From positions 34,455-98,454 of the forward strand of contig JAFUZJ010000064.1 in assembly GCA_017476665.1 (NCBI GenBank): 64,000 bases of DNA, read 5' to 3'. Shown here in pieces: positions 57,841-64,000 of this stretch. This stretch comes from Lachnospiraceae bacterium (GTDB lineage: Bacteria; Bacillota; Clostridia; Lachnospirales; Lachnospiraceae). The notes below the pieces were generated by a model. That model did no database searches, had not been told where the DNA came from, and saw only the letters and a list, made by a program, of their open reading frames with translations. Both the position numbers and the translations under genes were made by a program. Position 1 is the first letter of the stretch; each line of letters begins with the position of its first letter.

Positions 57841-58845
57841 ATGAAGGTATTTAAGGGGTTTCAAAAGGGGGTCAATTTAGGGGGCTGGATCTCTCAGTTT
57901 GACAAGTATGATGAGGCGCATTTTGCCAGCTATATCACAAAGGAGGACATTGCGCAGATTGCGAAGCAGGGCTATGATCATGTGCGTGTGCCGGTGGATT
58001 ACAATGTGCTGCAGGATGATGACGGAAACTGGAAGGAAACCGGATTTCAGCATCTGTTTGACTGCCGCGAGTGGTGTGAGGAGTACGGGCTGAACATGCT
58101 GATCGATCTGCACGAGTGCTATGGTTATTCCTTTGATCCGCTGAAAAAGGACATGGACAGGAAGAAGTTTTTCTATGATGAGGCGCTGCAGGCGCGGTTT
58201 CTGGATCTGTGGAAGGAGATCGCAGAGCGGTTTGCGGAGTATCCGGAGCAGGTGGCGTTTGAGCCTTTGAATGAAGTGGTGTTGGCGGAGGTTGCGGATG
58301 CGTGGAATAAGGTGCTGGAGAAGTATATCAGGATGATGCGGAGCATTGCACCGGCCAGTTATATCGTGGTGGGCGGTGTGTGCTACAACAATGTGTTGAG
58401 CGTGCCGCTTTTGGAGGTGCCTGTGGACGACAGGATCGTCTACAATTTCCATTGCTATGAGCCCATGATCTTCACCCATCAGGGCGCGTACTGGGTGGAG
58501 GGCATGCCCTCGGATTTCCGGATCAGCTATCCCAAGACGTTAAAAGAGTACCGGGATGCCGGCGAGAGCCTGACGGCGGATCTGGCAGGAGCGGTGTACA
58601 AAGAGGGGATCCGTGAGATCGGTGAGGGATTCTTTGAGGATATTTTTGCACCGGCCATCGAGAAGGCCAAGAAGGATCAGGTGGCGCTTTACTGCGGGGA
58701 GTACGGCGTGATCGATCTGGCGGATGTGGAGGACAAGAAGCGTTGGCTGGCTGACATCCGGGCGGTGTTCGCGAAGCACGGAATCGGCTGTGCGCTCTGG
58801 AATTACAAGGGCAAGGACTTTGAGATGAAAGATATGCCGGTATAG
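57841..58845 (+). CDS. glycoside hydrolase family 5 protein (cellulase-type)
   Basis: A 334-residue (beta/alpha)8 glycosidase. GFQKGVNLGGWISQFDKYD opens it; QGYDHVRVPVDYNVL and NMLIDLHECYGYSF are typical GH5 strands. The acid/base Glu145 is in FEPLNEVVLAEV, and the nucleophile Glu287 is in LYCGEYGVIDLADVE. There is no signal peptide, so it is intracellular and likely acts on imported oligosaccharides or glycosides. GGAGG precedes ATG 57841. A second, broken copy of its 3' half lies at 60887-61232. Confidence 0.94.
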   Translation: MKVFKGFQKGVNLGGWISQFDKYDEAHFASYITKEDIAQIAKQGYDHVRVPVDYNVLQDDDGNWKETGFQHLFDCREWCEEYGLNMLIDLHECYGYSFDPLKKDMDRKKFFYDEALQARFLDLWKEIAERFAEYPEQVAFEPLNEVVLAEVADAWNKVLEKYIRMMRSIAPASYIVVGGVCYNNVLSVPLLEVPVDDRIVYNFHCYEPMIFTHQGAYWVEGMPSDFRISYPKTLKEYRDAGESLTADLAGAVYKEGIREIGEGFFEDIFAPAIEKAKKDQVALYCGEYGVIDLADVEDKKRWLADIRAVFAKHGIGCALWNYKGKDFEMKDMPV

Positions 58846-58879
58846 ATAGGGCGGACAGACAGATGAGGAGGACGGACAG

Positions 58880-59494
58880 ATGCGAAATGTAAGGAAGGTC
58901 ATGAGGGGAAAGCAGGCGTTCAAGGAGGAGATCGACAGGCGGCTGTCCGCGGAGGACAGTGAAAAGGTATGGAAGCAGGCGCATAAGCGTCTGGCAAAAA
59001 TGTATCGGGATTACAGTAATCTGCCCAAAGGTGTGAGCAATCACACGGATTCCTTTATTTTCCCAGCAGCGGCAATCTATCTGTCCATCCGGAAGGTGGC
59101 GCCGGAGGAAGCCTTTGATATCATGAAAGTCGTTATGAAAGCCCGGACAGAAAAGATGGGGCAGACAATCGCGAAGATGACGGGGATCCCCGGATTTAAA
59201 AGCTTTTTCCTGAAAATGTGGGGGGTAATGAGTCACAAGATGTTTGGTCCCACGGCCGGGTTTCAGAATGTGTTTTACCCGAAGACAAAAGGGGAATTCC
59301 GCATGGACATCACTGCGTGTCCGTATCACAAGTATCTGACGGAGCTGGGATGTCCCGAGATCAATATTCTGTTTTGTGACAATGACGTTTATACATACGG
59401 AAACCTGCCGGGGCTGAAATTCATTCGGACAAAGACCATTGGCGCGGGAAATGAGTTGTGTGATTTTAAGATGGTGATAGAGAAAATGCGCTAA
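58880..59494 (+). CDS. L-2-amino-thiazoline-4-carboxylate hydrolase-like protein
   Basis: A 204-residue protein of the ATC-hydrolase-like family (PF14196). The conserved end has DITACPYHKYLTELGCPE, then CDNDVYTYGNLPGLKFIRT and the closing IGAGNELCDFKM. The first 90 residues are helical and basic. Founding members hydrolyse L-2-amino-delta2-thiazoline-4-carboxylate in cysteine formation, but the family is broad and the substrate here is unknown. A GGAGGAC sequence lies before the ATG at 58880, 34 bases after the GH5 gene. Confidence 0.83.
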   Translation: MRNVRKVMRGKQAFKEEIDRRLSAEDSEKVWKQAHKRLAKMYRDYSNLPKGVSNHTDSFIFPAAAIYLSIRKVAPEEAFDIMKVVMKARTEKMGQTIAKMTGIPGFKSFFLKMWGVMSHKMFGPTAGFQNVFYPKTKGEFRMDITACPYHKYLTELGCPEINILFCDNDVYTYGNLPGLKFIRTKTIGAGNELCDFKMVIEKMR

Positions 59495-59563
59495 GTAAAG
59501 GGGACGAACCTGCCGATATAAAAGATAGTTGGAAACGGTTCTGTCAGGCTAAGGAGGGCGCGT

Positions 59564-60541
59564 ATGAAGGTAAATCATAATACGACGATTTTTATGGGCG
59601 ATGAGGCGGCGAGAGCCAGGCATGGTGCGGGCGCAGGGCAGGAAAACGGCGGAGTAAGATCAGGAAGTGCCAAGTCGGTAGACGCCAGCGGTCTGAAGGC
59701 GGTCTTTGATCCCGTGGCACAGAAGAAAGCGCAGGCGCAGAAGCAGGCGTTGAAGCTGGTGGGGGACGTGTTTGCAAACGACAGAAAGATGGATCAGGAT
59801 CTGGAGGGCAGGCGCGAGAGAATCCGACAGCTACAGCAGGAGAACGGCGAGTACAGGCGCTCCATACAGGATATCGAAAACAACCGCGAGGAATTCCGCA
59901 AGAACAGCGGAGTTGCAGCGGACAGCGACGAGGAGAGGGAATTGCAGCTTCTGGCGAAAGAGAAAGAGGCAAGTTTTGCAGGTTCTTCCGTGCGTCTCTC
60001 TGATGAGGAGCGCGAGGAGATCGCGCGGATCAAAGAAAAGGGACTGACACAGTACCAGCAGGATTCCCTTGCCATGAAGGAAGATGAGCGGTATTTTGCG
60101 GAGGCAATCCATAAAGGAGAGCAGGAGATCGAGACCGAGAATGCAACCATCACCGGAACCAAGATAGAGCGTCTGAAAACGCATGCCATGACGGATGCGC
60201 AGAAAGAGGCGGAGCAGATCATGCAGAAAGCCTCCGGGGATATTGTGAACCTGCTTGTGGGTGAGGCAAAGGATCATATCGAGGAGGAACTGGAGGAGAA
60301 GAAGGAAACCGCCAAAGAGGAGGCCGAGAAACGGGAGGAACTTCAGGAGAAGGTCGATGCTGCGAAGGAACGGAAGAAAGAGCAGGAGGAATTCACGGAA
60401 GAAATCCTGGAGGCAACCCGGGGGCAGGGAACCGGTGCAGCCGGTATGAATGAGGCGCAGCAGGAAATTAAAGATATGATGAACAAGATGAAGCTCATTG
60501 AGGAGGATATCAAGGGCGCTGCGGTGGATCGGAATGTGTAA
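59564..60541 (+). CDS. long coiled-coil protein
   Basis: A 325-residue soluble protein dominated by coiled coil from about residue 45 to 320, very rich in Glu, Lys, Gln and Arg. A short non-helical N-terminus (KVNHNTTIFMGDEAARARHG) is the only distinctive part; similar N-termini occur in Lachnospiraceae coiled-coil proteins of unknown role. There is no membrane segment. The ATG at 59564 follows AAGGAGGGC. Residues about 91-181 are duplicated, at about 96% DNA identity and without a start codon, at 63731-64000. Confidence 0.78.
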   Translation: MKVNHNTTIFMGDEAARARHGAGAGQENGGVRSGSAKSVDASGLKAVFDPVAQKKAQAQKQALKLVGDVFANDRKMDQDLEGRRERIRQLQQENGEYRRSIQDIENNREEFRKNSGVAADSDEERELQLLAKEKEASFAGSSVRLSDEEREEIARIKEKGLTQYQQDSLAMKEDERYFAEAIHKGEQEIETENATITGTKIERLKTHAMTDAQKEAEQIMQKASGDIVNLLVGEAKDHIEEELEEKKETAKEEAEKREELQEKVDAAKERKKEQEEFTEEILEATRGQGTGAAGMNEAQQEIKDMMNKMKLIEEDIKGAAVDRNV

Positions 60542-60667
60542 GAAAAATTTTTTCTGGTATGATTATTGGATGTTTCACTGTGTAAGATGAACGCATAGGG
60601 AAAACGACGGTGATATAATTATCAATAGCAGTGATCGTAAACGAAATAAGCTGGGAGGAGCAGGTAA

Positions 60668-60820
60668 ATGGATCCAATAGATATGGTGCGTGACAAGTTT
60701 TCACAGGATTGCACAGTTGAGACTGTGAGACATCTCCTCATGGCACATTATGACATGACTGAGGAAGAGGCTCAGGCAAAAATTGATGAGTATTTTGACA
60801 TCATAAATATAATTTCGTAA
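60668..60820 (+). CDS. small helical protein (50 aa)
   Basis: ATG 60668 to TAA 60818-60820 encodes 50 residues (MDPIDMVRDKFSQDC at the start, then HLLMAHYDMTEEEAQAKIDE). GGGAGGAG lies upstream, and TATAAT-like DNA is near 60612. Two acidic helices with no signal peptide. Good ribosome binding site and codon usage argue for a real gene; the family is not recognised. Confidence 0.6.
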   Translation: MDPIDMVRDKFSQDCTVETVRHLLMAHYDMTEEEAQAKIDEYFDIINIIS

Positions 60821-60856
60821 ATCTTTAAATGTAGATCGCGTATGGGAGGTAATGTT

Positions 60857-60886
60857 TTGAAACTGCTTTTTGCATCAGATTCCTTT
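60857..60886 (+). pseudogene. possible 5' remnant of a glycerate kinase gene
   Basis: A TTG preceded by GGGAGGT (60844-60850) starts a frame reading MKLLFASDSF, very close to the MKIVIAPDSFKGSLS start of glycerate kinases. After ten codons the sequence switches abruptly into the GH5 copy (GCTATGAGCCCA...) and stops. This looks like a recombination joint; the call rests on ten residues only. Confidence 0.35.
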
Positions 60887-61232
60887 GCTATGAGCCCATA
60901 ATCTTCACCCATCAGGGCGCGTACTGGGTGGAAGGCATGTCCTCAGATTTCCGGATCAGCTATCCCAAGACGTTAAAAGAGTACCGGGATGCCGGCGAGA
61001 GCCTGACGGCGGAACTGGCAGGAGCGTATATTTTTGCCCCGGCCATTGAGAAGGCCGAGAAGGACCAGGGGCGCTTTATTGCGGGGAGTACGGCGTGATC
61101 GATCTGGCTGATGTGGAGGACAAGAAGCGTTGGCTGGCTGACATCCGGGCAGTGTTCGCGAAGCGCGGGATTGGCTGTGCACTCTGGAATTACAAGGGCA
61201 AGGACTTCGAGATGAAAGACATGCCGGTATAG
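60887..61232 (+). pseudogene. truncated, frameshifted copy of the GH5 gene 3' half
   Basis: The 346 bases align to 58451-58845 of the intact GH5 gene: GCTATGAGCCCA at the left joint and GATATGCCGGTATAG against GACATGCCGGTATAG at the right. A deletion of about 47 bases removes the segment before the ATTTTTGC stretch, and a one-base loss near 61070 shifts the frame before the nucleophile region. It has no start codon and is a broken duplicate. Confidence 0.88.
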
Positions 61233-61260
61233 AGGATGATGTGTCAATTTACAAATTATC

Positions 61261-61315
61261 TTGACAAAATGTATAAGACAGTGGTAGTATAAAGTCATAC
61301 TACTACTGTCTTATA
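61261..61315 (+). promoter_or_regulatory. blaI promoter with 18-base-pair operator dyad
   Basis: TTGACA (61261-61266), an 18-base spacer and TAGTAT (61285-61290). TATAAGACAGTGGTAGTA (61272-61289) and TACTACTACTGTCTTATA (61298-61315) form an 18-base inverted repeat with one mismatch and an eight-base gap over the -10. It contains the TACTAC/GTAGTA half-sites of BlaI/MecI operators. Confidence 0.78.
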
Positions 61316-61333
61316 TGCGTAAGGAGGGTATTT

Positions 61334-61693
61334 ATGGAGGGGAAATTACAGGATTCTGAAATAAAGGTTATGAATGTTTTGTGGGATGAGGGTATTTGTA
61401 CGGCAAAACACATTTCAGATGTGTTGAATGCAGAATATGGCTGGAATATCAATACGAGCTATACATTGATTAAACGATGTATTAAGAAGGGGGCAATCAA
61501 ACGGACGGAACCTAATTTTACCTGTGAAGCATTGGTTTCTAAAGAAGAAATTCAATCCATAGAGACAGATGAATTGATCGATAAAATGTTTAACGGTCAG
61601 ACGGATAAATTATTTGCTTCCCTGTTGGCAAGGACGAAGCTGTCCGATGATGAAATAGAAAAACTTGTGGATATGGTTGAAAAGCTGAAGTGA
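61334..61693 (+). CDS. blaI: BlaI/MecI-family transcriptional repressor
   Basis: A 119-residue winged-helix repressor. DSEIKVMNVLWDEGICTAKHISDVL is the first helices, and NINTSYTLIKRCIKKGAIKR carries the recognition helix and wing. The C-terminal dimerisation helices (about 75-119; DELIDKMFNG then LSDDEIEKLVDMVEKL) contain the region where the partner protease cuts BlaI in other systems. AAGGAGGG precedes the ATG at 61334. A large operator dyad overlaps its promoter, so autorepression is expected. It pairs with the M56 sensor in the next gene. Confidence 0.94.
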   Translation: MEGKLQDSEIKVMNVLWDEGICTAKHISDVLNAEYGWNINTSYTLIKRCIKKGAIKRTEPNFTCEALVSKEEIQSIETDELIDKMFNGQTDKLFASLLARTKLSDDEIEKLVDMVEKLK

Positions 61694-61739
61694 GAGAACG
61701 TCTGATAGTAAGAATATAAAGATAAAATGAGGTGACAGC

Positions 61740-63095
61740 ATGGTTTTAAGGATAGAAGTGACAGCGGCTCTTATGATTCTGCTGATCATTCCGGTACATG
61801 TGCTTATAATTGATTATTGCCCGAAAAGACCTTTTCTTCTGTTGTGGGATCTTGTAATGCTTCGATTACTTTTTCCATTTGAAGCACTGATGAAATGGAC
61901 TCTGCCAAGCAAGGTTTTTGATATGTTTGGGTCAAATGAAACGATCAGTCGAATGATGTTAGTCAGTAATTTTGTACAGGAGAATACAGGTAATCTGCAA
62001 ATGGATGTCAGAGAAATGGGGTCGGTTGTAGAAAAATTATCCCCGGCTAAAATAGATGCCGCCACCCCGGAACGAATTTTCATTGTCATTTGGCTCGTGG
62101 TTTTTGTGCTGCTTCTGGCAGCATTGATTACACTATACATAGTAAGTTATCGCAGATTTTCTTTCGCATGGGAAAAGCAGAATGCATACCTGCGGGGATG
62201 GAGAGATGCACACCCATTGAAAAGAGATTATCGGATTCGCTTTTATCCGGGGATCAATTCACCGCTTACCTATGGAGTCCTGCGACCTGTGATATTGCTT
62301 CCGGCAGATTGTGATCTGGAGAACGAAGCAGGTCTGCATTATGTTTTGCAGCACGAATGGACACATATTTGTCATCTTGATACGCTGAGAAAGATGATTT
62401 CTTATCTGGTGGTATGCCTGCACTGGTTTAATCCTCTCGTATGGCTGATGACATATTTCATAAATAAAGACATTGAACTTGCGTGTGATGAAGGAGTGTT
62501 AAAGGCGACAAATGAGGATGAAAGAAAGCAATATGCACTCACATTGATTACATTAGAGGCAGCGAAGGACAGTTCCTTTCTTGTGAGTTATTTTGGCACC
62601 AATGCTCTGCCCGGCAGGATTCGGGCGATTATGAAAAAGAGCCGGGTGAGATCCAGCGGAAGGCTGGCGGTATATTGTCTGATTGCGGTGACGGGTATAG
62701 TCGGCTTTGTGAGGGTGGCATTTGCGGCGGCTCCGTTATCAGGGAATGATGATGCACTGTATGGTACCTATGTCATGGATGTGGGAATCACGGATGAGCA
62801 CACCGGAGGTTCGGAATCCGTTCGTGATCTGTTTGGAAACTTCTCGGCGGGGGCCAGGCTGACATTGGACGAGAATTTAAATGTTGAATTTGAGCTTGGA
62901 TTGGGAGCGCATTTTGTCGGACAGATTGTAGAGGGTGATTCTATATATCATGGAGTGGTGGTGGATCAGCACGGTGCGATCAGCGGAGAGCAGGAGATCA
63001 CGTTATATCGAACCTCTGTCCATGATGAAGAATATATGGTAATGGAATGTATGGATCAAAATATATATTGGAAGAAAGTGGAAGTACTTCAATAA
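61740..63095 (+). CDS. BlaR1/MecR1-like M56 membrane metalloprotease sensor
   Basis: A 451-residue membrane protease-sensor. Helices lie at about 5-25, 30-50 and 115-140. The zinc site is LQHEWTHICHLD (HExxH) near residue 206, with the third ligand region in IELACDEGVL near 245. A further helix lies at about 308-328. Beyond it the outer C-terminal part (about 335-451) is short, beta-rich and lacks the penicillin-binding SxxK/SDN motifs of BlaR1, so the signal is probably not a beta-lactam. It should inactivate BlaI on signal. The start at 61740 has GAGGTG. The lipoprotein gene follows in 10 bases. Confidence 0.92.
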   Translation: MVLRIEVTAALMILLIIPVHVLIIDYCPKRPFLLLWDLVMLRLLFPFEALMKWTLPSKVFDMFGSNETISRMMLVSNFVQENTGNLQMDVREMGSVVEKLSPAKIDAATPERIFIVIWLVVFVLLLAALITLYIVSYRRFSFAWEKQNAYLRGWRDAHPLKRDYRIRFYPGINSPLTYGVLRPVILLPADCDLENEAGLHYVLQHEWTHICHLDTLRKMISYLVVCLHWFNPLVWLMTYFINKDIELACDEGVLKATNEDERKQYALTLITLEAAKDSSFLVSYFGTNALPGRIRAIMKKSRVRSSGRLAVYCLIAVTGIVGFVRVAFAAAPLSGNDDALYGTYVMDVGITDEHTGGSESVRDLFGNFSAGARLTLDENLNVEFELGLGAHFVGQIVEGDSIYHGVVVDQHGAISGEQEITLYRTSVHDEEYMVMECMDQNIYWKKVEVLQ

Positions 63096-63105
63096 GGGGG
63101 AGAAG

Positions 63106-63675
63106 ATGATGAGAAAGAAAATAGGATTTGTTGTAATTTTAGGAATGTGTGTGTTCATGGGTTGCGGCAGTAATACGGAGAATGGAGCGCTGGCTGATAT
63201 TAGGACAGAAGCAGTGCAAAGTTCTGAAATTGTGGCAGATACAGCGGAGGCTGAGGAGAGTTTTGCGGTTGTGGTTGATACAGCGGAACCGGAACGGAGT
63301 TCGGAAGTCCGGGTTGATACAGTGGATACAGGTGCATATTCGGTGGCAACCAGTGTTCCGTCTGATGAGGTGGAGCAATTTGCATCTAATGTGAAAGCCT
63401 ATCTGTTAGATGAAGACTGGGCTGCACTTTCAGAGGTAACTTTTTATCCCATCAGATTAAATGATAAGGTGATAGAAAATGCAGATGCATTTGTACAACA
63501 TATGGCGAATTATGATTTCGGGGATCAATTTATCCAGGATATTTCAGATGAAACATGCGTTGATATGTTCTGTAATTATCAGGGCATTATGATGGGGCAG
63601 CAAGGGGAAATATGGCTGAGTGAGGTTGGTGCAAAAGGGAAGTTATATGTTTTTGCGATTAATGTAATCGAATAA
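63106..63675 (+). CDS. lipoprotein of the blaI/M56 operon
   Basis: A 189-residue lipoprotein. MMRKKIGFVVILGMCVF is the signal peptide with the lipobox VFMGC. Residues about 30-80 are a low-complexity spacer with repeats of a V-x-DTAE/DTVD type. The remaining 105 residues form a small domain, SNVKAYLLDEDWAALSEVTF then WLSEVGAKGKLYVFAINVIE, like NTF2- or SnoaL-fold lipoproteins. A GGGGGAGAAG sequence precedes ATG 63106. It probably accompanies the sensor as a surface co-factor or is the regulated output (inference). Confidence 0.8.
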   Translation: MMRKKIGFVVILGMCVFMGCGSNTENGALADIRTEAVQSSEIVADTAEAEESFAVVVDTAEPERSSEVRVDTVDTGAYSVATSVPSDEVEQFASNVKAYLLDEDWAALSEVTFYPIRLNDKVIENADAFVQHMANYDFGDQFIQDISDETCVDMFCNYQGIMMGQQGEIWLSEVGAKGKLYVFAINVIE

Positions 63676-63730
63676 TCAGGTATGGTGGTATGGATACGCC
63701 TGCTGTAATCAGAAGAAGCAAGAGTATTTA

Positions 63731-64000
63731 GCAGAAGAACGGCGAGTACAGGCGGTCCATACAGGACATTGAGAACAACCGCGAGGAATTCCGCAAGAAC
63801 AGCCGAGTCGCAGCGGACAGCGATGAGGAGAGGGAACTGCAGCTTCTGGCGAAAGAGAAAGAGGCAAGTTTTGCGGGTTCTTCCGTGCGTCTCTCTGATG
63901 AGGAGCGCGAGGAGATCGCGCGGATCAAAGAAAAGGGACTGACACAGTACCAGCAGGATTCCCTTGCCATGAAGGAAGATGAGCGGTATTTTGCGGAGGC
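63731..64000 (+). pseudogene. 5'-truncated copy of the coiled-coil gene, continuing beyond the window
   Basis: The 270 bases align without gaps to 59836-60105 of the intact coiled-coil gene, with about a dozen substitutions, most of them silent. In-frame TAG at 63729-63731 lies directly before the homology, and no start codon with a ribosome binding site is visible, so the left end is a recombination joint. The frame stays open to the window edge, so the right part could still be intact beyond it. Confidence 0.85.

Overview
The window looks like a chromosomal segment of a gut-type Lachnospiraceae (Clostridia, Bacillota). The basis is the moderate GC content, the strong AGGAGG-type ribosome binding sites, the CIRCE-controlled groESL operon, a Spo0A-type regulator, a Csp-like germination protease, an SpoVB/MurJ-like flippase, Bacillus-type LexA boxes, and many small families typical of this group (DUF4317, VanW, C_GCAxxG_C_C). 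No rRNA operon, phage module, transposase or CRISPR array is visible. Family names come from recognising sequence motifs by eye; no database search was possible.

Layout, left half. 1-8023 holds the end of a membrane protein, a 2,237-residue cell-wall-anchored repeat protein, and tRNA-Thr(GGU). 8085-11366 holds trmO, whose product is expected to modify that same tRNA, and a polar amino-acid ABC importer. 11425-19713 holds a large YfhO-like membrane protein, a cation antiporter behind a yybP-ykoY-type (Mn2+) riboswitch, and a compact operon of diguanylate cyclase, malQ and flotillin. 19797-27461 holds a CYTH protein, a DJ-1 protein overlapping an M18 aminopeptidase, a DUF362 protein, a Csp-like subtilase, a DUF4317 protein and a Spo0A effector domain without a receiver. 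27540-37023 holds glgA coupled to a flippase, then a lipoprotein, a two-component system and an FtsX-type ABC exporter. 37040-42492 holds rqcH, a DUF1905/C39-like fusion and groESL.

Layout, right half. 42664-45080 holds tRNA-Ala(CGC), a C_GCAxxG_C_C protein, an orphan cbiL-like methyltransferase, a PIN-like nuclease and a small HAD phosphatase behind an apparent SOS promoter. 45244-49214 holds small proteins, a self-regulating HipB-like repressor, VanW and moeA. 49279-52785 holds a second two-component system whose kinase runs in frame into a lipoprotein. 52929-57805 is an accessory stretch of small proteins with papain or transglutaminase folds, an alpha/beta hydrolase and an AAA/DUF4143 ATPase. 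57841-64000 holds a GH5 glycosidase, an ATC-hydrolase-like protein and a coiled-coil protein, followed by broken copies of the GH5 and coiled-coil genes that flank a blaI/M56 sensor/lipoprotein cassette.

Observations most worth a second look: the kinase-lipoprotein fusion with its own internal ribosome binding site; the SOS-type promoter of the HAD phosphatase; tRNA-Thr(GGU) beside trmO; the duplicated and interrupted GH5/coiled-coil locus; a two-copy nested palindrome built on GCGAAGC mini-hairpins; the receiver-less Spo0A; and a DUF1905/C39-like cysteine-peptidase fusion.
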